Notes under the pieces: generated by a model
Seen by the model: only the letters and a program-made list of their open reading frames with translations
What the model was told of the DNA's origin: nothing
Databases searched by the model: none
Assembly: GCF_014280965.1 (NCBI RefSeq)
Contig: NZ_JACODZ010000013.1
Location: 1-64,000 of the forward strand
Direction of reading: 5' to 3'
DNA length: 64,000 nucleotides
Source: Echinicola salinicaeni
GTDB taxonomy: Bacteria; Bacteroidota; Bacteroidia; Cytophagales; Cyclobacteriaceae
In this document: positions 53,311 through 62,183 of the stretch, one piece after another
Numbering within the stretch: position 1 is the first letter of the stretch
Layout of the letters: each line of letters starts with the position of its first letter
Program-made: the position numbers and the translations under genes

Positions 53311-56300
53311 ATGACAGCAAGAATACCTTATTATCATGGATTGCTTGTTTGGAAAATGGGATTGGCTTTTGTCATGGCTTTACTCCTGTTCCAAACTACA
53401 ATAGCTGGAGGACTGAAATCCCAGCAAAAAGACCTGAGCAAGGTCTATTTATCCCTTCATGTGGAAAAAGTCCCGATTACGACTTTATTCCAAATCATAG
53501 AAGGTAAAACCCAGTTTAATTTTGCCTATGATGAGGAAAAACTGGCAGCGATTCCCAATCAAAGTTTGATGATGGAAAATGCTTCCTTGTTAAATATCCT
53601 TGAAAATGTATCCATCAATACAGGTTTAGAATTCAAAAGTGTTAATGATGTAATTCATGTCCAAAAAGGACGACAAGTCATCCAATCCATACGGAAGGAT
53701 GAAAAGACCATTACTGGTACGGTACTTTCTGCAGAGGATGGCACTAGTATTCCCGGTGCAACGATAAAGGTGAAAAATGCTTCTATCGGAACTGTTACTG
53801 ATATCGATGGAAAGTTTACACTCAATGTACCGGAAGGAACGGATGTAATATTAGTAGTTTCTTTTGTTGGTTATAAGACAGAAGAGATCAATATGGGCAA
53901 TAAAACTCAAGTGGAGGTAAGCTTAGTAGAGGATCTTCAGCAACTTGACGAGGCGGTGGTAGTTGGCTACGGTATGCAGAAAAAGGCAAGTTTGGTAAGC
54001 TCCATCACTTCGGTAAATCCTACAGAACTTAAAGGGCCTACCAGTAACCTTACCAATATGTTGGCTGGTCGCGTGTCTGGTATGATTGCTTTTCAAAGAA
54101 GTGGTGAGCCAGGTTTGGACAATTCCCAGTTTTTTATTCGTGGTTTAGGTTCATTTGGAGCAGGAAAGGTTAATCCACTTATTTTGATTGATGGAGTAGA
54201 ATCTACCAGTAGGGATATGGCACGTCTGCAACCAGATGATATTGAATCTTTTTCTGTGCTGAAAGATGCCACTGCAGCGGCCGTTTATGGCGCCAGAGGT
54301 GCTAACGGAGTAGTTTTGATTAATACCAAATCAGGAGAACGGGGTGAGACTAAGTTTCACTTTAGAGCAGAAACTAGGGTTTCTTCAAATACCAAGAATT
54401 TCCAGTTTGCAGACAATATTACCTATATGAACCTGGCCAATGAGGCTGCACTTACCCGTGACCCTAATGCGGTATTACCTTATTCGCAGACCAAAATCGT
54501 CAATACTCAAGCTGGTGCTGATCCTTTGCTTTATCCTAGTAATAATTGGATTAACCAGTTGATAAAAGATTATACGGTCAACCAAAGTTATAATATGAGT
54601 GCCAGTGGTGGAGGTGAAAAAGCCCGTTTTTATATTGCTGGTACCTATAATGTGGATAATGGGGTGCTTAAAGTAGATCCCATCAATAACTTTAACAGTA
54701 ATATCAAGCTGAACAACTATTCACTGAGGACCAATGTGGATGTAACGCTTACCCCGACTACCGAACTTAATGTGAAGATGTACGGTCAGTTTGATGATTA
54801 TAACGGCCCAATAGGTGGAGGAGCAGGAACTTTTAATCGCGCTATTTGGTCCAATCCGGTGATGTTTCCAGCGGTTTATCCCCAAGAATTATTGCCTTAT
54901 ATAGAGCACCCTATGTTTGGAGGAGCGATAACAGGAAGAGGAAGTACTACATTACTGACCAATCCTTATGCTGAAATGGTGCGGGGCTACCAAGTCTACA
55001 AAACCTCTATGATACAGCCCCAAATGCAGATCAAGCAGGATCTGGATATGATTACAGAAGGCTTGAAATTCAGGGCTATGGGGTATTTGAAGCGTTTTGC
55101 TCGATATGATGTTTCCAGGTCTTATAGTCCTTTCTATTATAGCTCTAGGTTAGATCCCTTAAGTGGAGATGTCCTATTGACAGCCCTTAATGATGGAGGG
55201 CCTAGTTCTGTAGGGACACCGGGTTCTGAATACCTGAGTTTTGATCCAGGAGAACGTCAAGTAAATCTTAGGACATATTTTGAAGGGGCCATGAATTATT
55301 CCAAGACCTTCAACGAAAAGCACGCTGTATCAGGGATGTTGATTGCCATTTTCAATAGTTATGAGGACGGAAGTAAATTCACCTTGCAGGAATCATTGCC
55401 TTTTCGAAATACAGGACTTTCCGGAAGATTTACCTACGGTTATGACGATAGGTATTTGGCGGAGTTTAACTTTGGTTATAATGGTTCTGAGAGATTTGCA
55501 CAAAATTACCGATTTGGTTTTTTCCCTTCTATTGGTCTAGCTTATAGGATATCCAATGAGGAGTTTTTTCAGCCTGTTAAATCTGTCATAGATCATTTAA
55601 AACTACGTGCCACAGTAGGGTGGATCGGAAATGATGCGATCGGGAGAGAGGAAGATAGGTTCTTCTATTTATCAGAGGTCAATATGAACGATGGAACCTA
55701 TGGTTCCGGTTTTGGTGAGGAATTTGGCTATAACCGCCCTGGAGTGTCCATTTCCAGATATCCCAATATCAATGTTACCTGGGAAAGATCCCGACAGGTA
55801 AACTTGGGCTTTGACATGACTTTGTTCAATGCTTTGGATATTACAGTAGATGTCTTTGAGCAGAAACGTTACAATATCCTTCAGCCGAGGGCCTATTTAG
55901 GTGCTACCATGGGGCTTATGGCTGATGTAAGTGCGAACACAGGAGAGGCCATGAGTAAAGGTGTTGATGCTACCTTGGTTTATAACAAATCATTGGGTAG
56001 GGATGTATGGGTGAACTTGAGAGGTAATTTCACTTATGCTACCAGTGAAATACTCAAAATAGATGAAAATAACTATCCAGATAATTTGAGTTACTTGTCC
56101 CAGTTGGGTCAAAGGATAGGTCAGCGCTATGGCTATATCGCAGAAAGATTATTTGTAGATGATGCGGAGGTGGCCAATTCACCTGCCCAATTTGGAACCT
56201 ATATGGGTGGAGATATCAAATACCATGATATGAATAATGATGGCGTGATATCTACCTTAGACCGTGTGCCTATTGGGCATCCGGAAACTCCTGAGATCAT

Positions 56301-56778
56301 CTATGGTTTTGGGGGAACATTGGGAATAAAAAATTGGGATTTCAGTGCCTTTTTTCAGGGGGCAGCACGCACATCCCTCTTTATCAATTCCCAGAATATT
56401 TCTCCATTCGTGTTGAATGGGGGTGCTCAGAATGGTTTGTTGGATATAGTTGCTGAAAGCCATTGGTCTGAGGAGAATAGAGATTTGTACGCCTTTTGGC
56501 CTAGGATGAGTGACTTTTTTGTGGAAAACAATAATCAACTATCCACTTGGTGGATGAGGAATGGGGCCTTTTTAAGACTGAAGAATGTGGAAGTTGGGTA
56601 TACCCTTCCCGCTCGAATAGCAGAGAAATTTGACCTTGAATATGTACGGTTTTATGGTACAGGATCCAATTTGGGAGTTTGGAGCAAATTTGACTTATGG
56701 GATCCCGAGATGGGAGGAGAAGGACTGGGGTATCCTGTACAGTCAGTCTATAGCTTAGGTGTGGTCGTGGATTTCTAA
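53311..56778 (+). CDS. SusC/RagA-type TonB-linked outer-membrane transporter with STN domain
   Basis: An 1155-residue SusC protein. The signal segment is followed by an STN (secretin/TonB N-terminal) domain at residues about 45-125 (LSLHVEKVPITTLFQIIEGKT). Next come a carboxypeptidase-regulatory-like domain (GTVLSAEDGTSIPGATIKVK, to about 210), the TonB box region with plug (VVVGYGMQKKASLVSSI, GLGSFGAGKVNPLILIDG, LKDATAAAVYGARGANGVV) and the barrel to the final VVVDF. It imports oligosaccharides with the SusD lid. The STN domain links transport to FecR and the ECF sigma factor, so expression is expected to be substrate-induced. Confidence 0.9.
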   Translation: MTARIPYYHGLLVWKMGLAFVMALLLFQTTIAGGLKSQQKDLSKVYLSLHVEKVPITTLFQIIEGKTQFNFAYDEEKLAAIPNQSLMMENASLLNILENVSINTGLEFKSVNDVIHVQKGRQVIQSIRKDEKTITGTVLSAEDGTSIPGATIKVKNASIGTVTDIDGKFTLNVPEGTDVILVVSFVGYKTEEINMGNKTQVEVSLVEDLQQLDEAVVVGYGMQKKASLVSSITSVNPTELKGPTSNLTNMLAGRVSGMIAFQRSGEPGLDNSQFFIRGLGSFGAGKVNPLILIDGVESTSRDMARLQPDDIESFSVLKDATAAAVYGARGANGVVLINTKSGERGETKFHFRAETRVSSNTKNFQFADNITYMNLANEAALTRDPNAVLPYSQTKIVNTQAGADPLLYPSNNWINQLIKDYTVNQSYNMSASGGGEKARFYIAGTYNVDNGVLKVDPINNFNSNIKLNNYSLRTNVDVTLTPTTELNVKMYGQFDDYNGPIGGGAGTFNRAIWSNPVMFPAVYPQELLPYIEHPMFGGAITGRGSTTLLTNPYAEMVRGYQVYKTSMIQPQMQIKQDLDMITEGLKFRAMGYLKRFARYDVSRSYSPFYYSSRLDPLSGDVLLTALNDGGPSSVGTPGSEYLSFDPGERQVNLRTYFEGAMNYSKTFNEKHAVSGMLIAIFNSYEDGSKFTLQESLPFRNTGLSGRFTYGYDDRYLAEFNFGYNGSERFAQNYRFGFFPSIGLAYRISNEEFFQPVKSVIDHLKLRATVGWIGNDAIGREEDRFFYLSEVNMNDGTYGSGFGEEFGYNRPGVSISRYPNINVTWERSRQVNLGFDMTLFNALDITVDVFEQKRYNILQPRAYLGATMGLMADVSANTGEAMSKGVDATLVYNKSLGRDVWVNLRGNFTYATSEILKIDENNYPDNLSYLSQLGQRIGQRYGYIAERLFVDDAEVANSPAQFGTYMGGDIKYHDMNNDGVISTLDRVPIGHPETPEIIYGFGGTLGIKNWDFSAFFQGAARTSLFINSQNISPFVLNGGAQNGLLDIVAESHWSEENRDLYAFWPRMSDFFVENNNQLSTWWMRNGAFLRLKNVEVGYTLPARIAEKFDLEYVRFYGTGSNLGVWSKFDLWDPEMGGEGLGYPVQSVYSLGVVVDF

Positions 56779-56790
56779 AAACCAATCAAT

Positions 56791-58704
56791 ATGAAGAAAT
56801 ATCAAAATAACTATAAATACTCAGTAGTAGGACTAATCATGCTCTGCATGTTTGCAGGGACATCCTGTGAAAATTTTGTCGATGTGGTACCTGATAATGT
56901 GGCCACGATTGACAATGCCTTTAAATTACGGAATGAAGCCGAAAAATACCTGTTTACCCTGTATTCATATATGCCCAGGAATGGGGAGACCAATGGTAAT
57001 ATAGGTTTTTTGGCCGGTGATGAAATGTGGATTCCTTATCAGACCAGTATTGGCAGTGATCCCTTTGAAATTGCCCGTGGCAATCAAAGAAGGGCCAATC
57101 CTTATGTGGATGTGTGGAACGGGGGGATTTTTGTTGGAATTCGCCATTGTAATATCTTTTTGGAAGGATTACAGAGGCCCGGGAGTGTTCCTGACCTTGG
57201 AGAAATAGAAAGAAGGAGATGGATTGGGGAAGCTGAATTCCTGAAAGCCTATTTCCATTTCTACCTACTAAGGATGTATGGCCCTATCCCTATAATTGAT
57301 AAGAATTTACCGATTGACGCTTCTGAAGAGGAAGTGAATGTAAAAAGGAAACCCGTGGATGAGGTGGTTAACTACATTGCAGATCTGTTAGACCAGGCTG
57401 CAGAGAAATTGCCCGAATCCATTGCGGACAGGAATACGGAGATGGGCAGGATTACCAGCCCAGTGGCCAAAGCTTTGAAGGCGAAATTGTTATTGATGGC
57501 AGCAAGTCCATTATTTAACGGCAATGCGGATATGGCTTCACTGATTGGACCAGGTGGCGAAGCGTTATTTAATCTTGAATACGATGAGAATAAATGGCAA
57601 TTGGCAGCGGATGCAGCAGCCGAGGCCATTCAAGTGGCCGAGGCCGCTGGACATAGGTTGTATACATTTACCGAGACTGGTCTAGACATTACAGATACGA
57701 CCATTACTGAGCTCAGTATTCGACAGGCAGTTTGTGAAAGATGGAATCCAGAGCATATTTGGGGCAATTCAAATGGAACAGCAGCCCTAGAACTTCAAAG
57801 ACATGCGATGGCACCATTGTCCACAGAACATAACCACAATAATGCACGGAAAATCCTTTCTGCCCCAATGAAAATAGCCAGACAGTTTTATTCTCAGAAT
57901 GGGGTGCCTATTGAAGAGGACAAAACTTTGGATTTCTCCGATCTCGAACAATTGCGAACGGCCTCTCATGAGGAACGCTTCTATATTGAAGAAGGTTTTG
58001 AAACGGCACGCATCAACTTTGATAGGGAACCTCGCTTTTATGCATCCCTGAGTTTTGATGGAGGAAAATGGTACAAATATGACAGCCCAACCAATTCTGA
58101 TGAAGGAACCTTTGTGCTCAGGTCTAAATTTGTGGATTATGCAGGGAGCAATCATGCATTTCACAAGAATGTTACCGGTTATTTCATCAAGAAATTGGTA
58201 GACTGGAATCAATCCATGAGCAGTTCAGGTGCTACCTATAGGACATACGATTGGCCAGAAATTAGATTATCCGACCTCTACTTGATGTATGCAGAAGCCT
58301 TGAACGAAGTGGAGGGGCCAAATGCTACAGTGTTTGAATACTTGGATAAAGTAAGGGTACGTGCAGGCCTAATGGGAGTACAGGAAAGCTGGACGCAATA
58401 TTCCAGACAACCAGAGAAGTTTTCAACAAAGGATGGGCTGAGGACAATCATCCATCAGGAAAGACTTATTGAGTTGGCTTTTGAAGGACACAGGTTTTGG
58501 GATTTGAAACGTTGGAAAAAGGCCAATGAGATGCTTAATCAACCCATCAAAGGCTGGAACATGAAAGGGGAAACCACCAATAGTTATTATCAGGTAAGTA
58601 CTCTTTTTACACAGCGGTTCATTGCACCAAGGGATTATTTTTGGCCTATTAATGAAGGCACATTGATTCAAAATCCCAATTTGGTTCAAAACGTAGGTTG
58701 GTAA
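56791..58704 (+). CDS. SusD/RagB-type surface glycan-binding lipoprotein
   Basis: A 637-residue SusD homologue 12 bases after SusC. Lipobox at MFAGTSC; an export-related acidic run does not follow directly. TPR-like helices (GEAEFLKAYFHFYLLRMYGPIPI is the hallmark) lie around residues 145-170. The C-terminal SusD domain contains LSDLYLMYAEALNE, ERLIELAFEGHRFWDLKRWKKA and the end NPNLVQNVGW. It forms the lid of the SusC transporter and binds the oligosaccharide at the cell surface. Confidence 0.9.
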   Translation: MKKYQNNYKYSVVGLIMLCMFAGTSCENFVDVVPDNVATIDNAFKLRNEAEKYLFTLYSYMPRNGETNGNIGFLAGDEMWIPYQTSIGSDPFEIARGNQRRANPYVDVWNGGIFVGIRHCNIFLEGLQRPGSVPDLGEIERRRWIGEAEFLKAYFHFYLLRMYGPIPIIDKNLPIDASEEEVNVKRKPVDEVVNYIADLLDQAAEKLPESIADRNTEMGRITSPVAKALKAKLLLMAASPLFNGNADMASLIGPGGEALFNLEYDENKWQLAADAAAEAIQVAEAAGHRLYTFTETGLDITDTTITELSIRQAVCERWNPEHIWGNSNGTAALELQRHAMAPLSTEHNHNNARKILSAPMKIARQFYSQNGVPIEEDKTLDFSDLEQLRTASHEERFYIEEGFETARINFDREPRFYASLSFDGGKWYKYDSPTNSDEGTFVLRSKFVDYAGSNHAFHKNVTGYFIKKLVDWNQSMSSSGATYRTYDWPEIRLSDLYLMYAEALNEVEGPNATVFEYLDKVRVRAGLMGVQESWTQYSRQPEKFSTKDGLRTIIHQERLIELAFEGHRFWDLKRWKKANEMLNQPIKGWNMKGETTNSYYQVSTLFTQRFIAPRDYFWPINEGTLIQNPNLVQNVGW

Positions 58705-58728
58705 TTTTCTATTCAAACGACAAAAACA

Positions 58729-59928
58729 ATGAAACGATATAATAAAATAAATTGGATATGTTCCCTCTTTTTAGCAATGGGAATCCTTGCCTGTGAAGTG
58801 GAAGAAATGCACAGCCCCTATTCTAAGGGAAGTACTCCTCCTGGACCTGTTTTTGAAACTTCGGTGGAAAATATGCCAGGAAAGGCCAAGATATTCTATG
58901 CCGTTCCGAATGATCCGGATTTACTTTATGTAAAAGCCGTATATCAACGTAGCAATGGGGAAGAAGCAGAAGTGAAATCCTCTTATTTCAATAATTCACT
59001 GATGGTAGAGGGGTTTTCTGATACGCTTGACCATGAAGTCAAGCTTTATTCAGTGAATAGAAATGAAATGGAATCCGAGCCAGTTACAGTGGTCATTAAG
59101 CCCAAAAAAGCCCCCGTATGGGATGTGTATGAATCACTCGATGTCAAAGCATCATTTGGGGGTATACAAGTAAATGCGCTTAATCCTGAACGAGAGGACG
59201 TAGCGATTTTGATCATGGAAAAGAATGAATTAGATGAATGGGAAGTGGATCCAAACAGTATCTATACTTCTACCGATACCATTAATTATGCTTTGCGAGG
59301 CATGGATACGCTGGTTCATGAGTTTGCATTTACAGTTAGGGACAGGTGGTTAAACTATACGGATACTGTCTATGCAGACATTGCTCCATTTTATGAGACA
59401 GCTTTGTCCAAAGCTAATTATAGGGGAATGCAATTGCCTGGAGATTCACCCCATCACCCTTCCACATCTATGGCGGGCATGTGGGATGGAGAAATCATGA
59501 ATTGGCCGTCCATATACATGACGCAGGCGGTCGTTTCTGGACCACATACCATTACATTTGATGTAGGAGTGGAAGCTAAAATGAGTAGGATAGTGATTTG
59601 GGATTATCCGGAATATTATAATGGAAGGACTTATTATTACTTAGGTAATTTGAAAGAATTTGAAGTATGGGGGTCTGACGATCCGCCATCTGATGGAAGT
59701 TATGATAATTGGGTGAAGCTAGGTACCTACTCTGCTACTAAACCTTCTGGTTTGCCTTTTGGTCAGCAGAGTGATGAAGACTATCGAGTGGCTAATTCCG
59801 GATTAAACTGGCAATTTGATATTGATGCTCCAAAAGTTCGCTATTTAAGAATTCGTTCAATTAGAAATTGGGGTGGAAGTACTTATATGGCGATAGGAGA
59901 GGTGCAAGTATATGGAGACCCAAGGTGA
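58729..59928 (+). CDS. Surface lipoprotein, DUF4959-DUF5126-DUF5000
   Basis: A 399-residue lipoprotein (lipobox at ILAC). Three beta-rich domains follow the layout of DUF4959 (residues about 28-108; GPVFETSVENMPGKAKIFYAV), DUF5126 (about 112-215) and DUF5000, a discoidin-like galactose-binding fold (about 235-398; MSRIVIWDYPEYYNGRTYYYLGNLKEFEVWGS, VRYLRIRSIRNWGG). In Bacteroidota PULs this trio follows SusC/SusD and is thought to be a surface glycan-binding protein. The DUF assignment is from memory of domain wording. It is 24 bases after SusD. Confidence 0.8.
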   Translation: MKRYNKINWICSLFLAMGILACEVEEMHSPYSKGSTPPGPVFETSVENMPGKAKIFYAVPNDPDLLYVKAVYQRSNGEEAEVKSSYFNNSLMVEGFSDTLDHEVKLYSVNRNEMESEPVTVVIKPKKAPVWDVYESLDVKASFGGIQVNALNPEREDVAILIMEKNELDEWEVDPNSIYTSTDTINYALRGMDTLVHEFAFTVRDRWLNYTDTVYADIAPFYETALSKANYRGMQLPGDSPHHPSTSMAGMWDGEIMNWPSIYMTQAVVSGPHTITFDVGVEAKMSRIVIWDYPEYYNGRTYYYLGNLKEFEVWGSDDPPSDGSYDNWVKLGTYSATKPSGLPFGQQSDEDYRVANSGLNWQFDIDAPKVRYLRIRSIRNWGGSTYMAIGEVQVYGDPR

Positions 59929-59942
59929 TTTTATCAGTTTAA

Positions 59943-61154
59943 ATGAGCAATAATATGAACATAAGATATATATTCAATAGATTGGCCCTTATCCTTCCTA
60001 TGGCAATGATAATGGCCTGTAGTCAAATGGATGATTATAAGGAGTTTATTCCTGATGGGGAAAGGACTTATAGCGGAAAGGTGGATTCTCTTCAAGTAAT
60101 AGGGGGAGATCATAAGGTAATGATATGGGGATTACTTACCTCAGACCCAAAAATCACAGAGGCGAGGATATCCTGGAACGCAGGAGCGGAGTCTATCTTG
60201 ATTCCTGTTACCAAAACTTCTGGAGTGGATACACTTAAACATGAGATTGATGAATTGGAAGAGAACAATTATACTTTTGAAGTGGTGACCATCGATAATG
60301 CAGGCAACGAATCAGTTCCTGTGTATGCTACTGGATCCGCCTACGGAGATAGGTATATGTTGGCATTAAATAATCGACCAGTGGAAAGTGCCAATCTTAC
60401 AGTTTGGGACCAAAATACCATTGTCCAATTCGGTGATCTCGATCCCTCGGCGGGTCCCCTGTACTCGGAAGTGACTTATGTGGATGCCGGTGGTATGGAA
60501 CATACCCTGACAGTACCAGTGGAAAGTTCAGAATTATTGCTGGAAGGTTATCAGGTGGGGGAAGACTTTCAAATAAGGACCTTTTATAAACCTGAACCAC
60601 ATGCCTTGGACACCTTCAGCACTGCCTTGGACAATATTTCTCCAAAGGTCACTTATATGAAAAATATGCAGGTGCCCTTCGCAGCCAGCGAAAGAAGTGG
60701 TCGATGGGGAAATCTGGAAGGCTGGATCACCAATGATAATGCTAAAATCCACGGAGGTTATGGTGGATGGGATGAATGGAATAGTAATATATTTAATTTG
60801 GAGTCGGGATGGGGAGCTCCTGCTGTTACCAATGGTAAGATTTACCAGACTTTCGAAGTCCCAGCAGGTAATTTTACATTTAAAATTAAGGATCTTAGAG
60901 ATACCAACCTTACGGAAGATGATGACGCTTATTTGGTGGTAACATTAGGAAGTGAACTGCCAGATGTAGAAAATATTGATACAGCAATAGGTTATGCCCA
61001 TATCGTTACGGGGAAACCAATTGGAGACCTCAAGGTAGATTTTGAAATACAGGAAGGACCGGTCCAAATAGCCGTTGGGTACCTGACTACCCAGCCAGAC
61101 GGGAGTCCCGGTAGGTATTGTAATATCCGGGCATTCGATTTTGTGCAGCATTAA
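59943..61154 (+). CDS. Surface lipoprotein, DUF4998-DUF5013-like
   Basis: A 403-residue lipoprotein (lipobox at MIMAC). Fibronectin-like N-terminal repeats correspond to DUF4998 (residues about 40-225; HKVMIWGLLTSDPKITEARISW). A C-terminal domain with GRWGNLEGWITND, GGYGGWDEWN and GWGAPAVTNGKIYQTFEVPAGNF resembles DUF5013. It is the last gene of the SusC-led run, 14 bases after its neighbour, and ends in a strong terminator. Probable surface glycan binding; not a known enzyme. Confidence 0.75.
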   Translation: MSNNMNIRYIFNRLALILPMAMIMACSQMDDYKEFIPDGERTYSGKVDSLQVIGGDHKVMIWGLLTSDPKITEARISWNAGAESILIPVTKTSGVDTLKHEIDELEENNYTFEVVTIDNAGNESVPVYATGSAYGDRYMLALNNRPVESANLTVWDQNTIVQFGDLDPSAGPLYSEVTYVDAGGMEHTLTVPVESSELLLEGYQVGEDFQIRTFYKPEPHALDTFSTALDNISPKVTYMKNMQVPFAASERSGRWGNLEGWITNDNAKIHGGYGGWDEWNSNIFNLESGWGAPAVTNGKIYQTFEVPAGNFTFKIKDLRDTNLTEDDDAYLVVTLGSELPDVENIDTAIGYAHIVTGKPIGDLKVDFEIQEGPVQIAVGYLTTQPDGSPGRYCNIRAFDFVQH

Positions 61155-61209
61155 TGAAAGCGGCTTTCCTAAGATTAGAAGGGTTGGAAGCCTTTGTACT
61201 TAATAATTG

Positions 61210-61252
61210 AAAACAGCCCCCTCAAGTGTATATTTGGAGGGGGCTGTTTTTA
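61210..61252 (+). terminator. Intrinsic terminator of the SusC-SusD operon
   Basis: AAACAGCCCCCTC and GAGGGGGCTGTTT form a 13-bp GC-rich stem with a T-run on the 3' side, 56 bases after the DUF4998-type gene. Among the strongest terminators in the window. Confidence 0.85.
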
Positions 61253-61309
61253 TTATTTGACAATAAAAGACCTATTTAGTCAAAGTTTAATACCTAACCT
61301 AAAACAATC

Positions 61310-62179
61310 ATGAAATATAGCTTGCTATGTTTAGTCATCTCCTTGATATCCATTAGACTTGGATTTGCTCAAGCTGAAAAAATCAAGGAAATCGATGGAG
61401 GGGGGAGTGGTCCTTTTCCTGCCAAGGCCTTTTCGGAAAGGGCCATGAAAGATTTTGTGGTTTACCGTCCTGAGGATTTGGCTGCTGCTATTGAAAAAGA
61501 AGGAAAGTTGCCCCTTGTGGTTTGGGCGAATGGAGGCTGTATGAATTCCTCTATACACCACGAACGCTTGTTGACAGAAGTTGCCTCTCATGGTTATGTG
61601 ATTGTAGCCATCGGTACACTACAGATGACCATTGAGGAAAGGATACACGAACATACCCCAGATAAAGAACTAAGAAGAGCGATTGATAAGGTTATAGAAT
61701 TGTCCCAACAATCCGATAGTGAATATTATAATGTGCTTGATACGAATAAAATAGTCGCTGCTGGCCAATCTTGTGGTGGAGCCCAGGTCATATCCATTGC
61801 TGATGACCCTAGGGTAAAAAGCTATATGATGTTCAATTCGGGTATGGGTGATATGACCATGGCTGGGGCGAGCAAGGAATCGCTGAATTTCCTACATGGA
61901 GAGATTATATACATTGTAGGGGGAGAATCTGATGTGGCAACCGAAAATGCATTAATGGATTATGAGCGCATCGATCAGGTTCCAGTGGTATTGGCAAACT
62001 TGCTGGAAGGGGGCCATGGGGGAACATTTAATCAAGAATATGGAGGCTCTTTTGCGAGGATAGCTTTGGATTGGCTGAACTGGCAATTTAAGGAAGAGGA
62101 CCATAGTGCTTTGTTCCTTGAATATGAGCTGGACAATTACCCCGGTTGGGAAGTAAAATCAAAGAACTTTAAGCTATAA
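61310..62179 (+). CDS. Exported alpha/beta hydrolase (paralogue)
   Basis: A 289-residue alpha/beta hydrolase with a signal peptide (LLCLVISLISIRLGFAQ). Nucleophile Ser154 in AGQSCGG, oxyanion region LVVWANGGCMNSS, probable acid in VGGESDVATENALMDYE, histidine in GGHGGTFNQ. It shares whole-length layout with the hydrolase at 48.0 kb, including 'DGGxGPxPA' at the mature N-terminus. It probably cuts an ester on the galactan-type substrate; that is inference. Its stop is four bases before the carboxylesterase start, so the two are coupled. Confidence 0.8.
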   Translation: MKYSLLCLVISLISIRLGFAQAEKIKEIDGGGSGPFPAKAFSERAMKDFVVYRPEDLAAAIEKEGKLPLVVWANGGCMNSSIHHERLLTEVASHGYVIVAIGTLQMTIEERIHEHTPDKELRRAIDKVIELSQQSDSEYYNVLDTNKIVAAGQSCGGAQVISIADDPRVKSYMMFNSGMGDMTMAGASKESLNFLHGEIIYIVGGESDVATENALMDYERIDQVPVVLANLLEGGHGGTFNQEYGGSFARIALDWLNWQFKEEDHSALFLEYELDNYPGWEVKSKNFKL

Positions 62180-62183
62180 ACCT

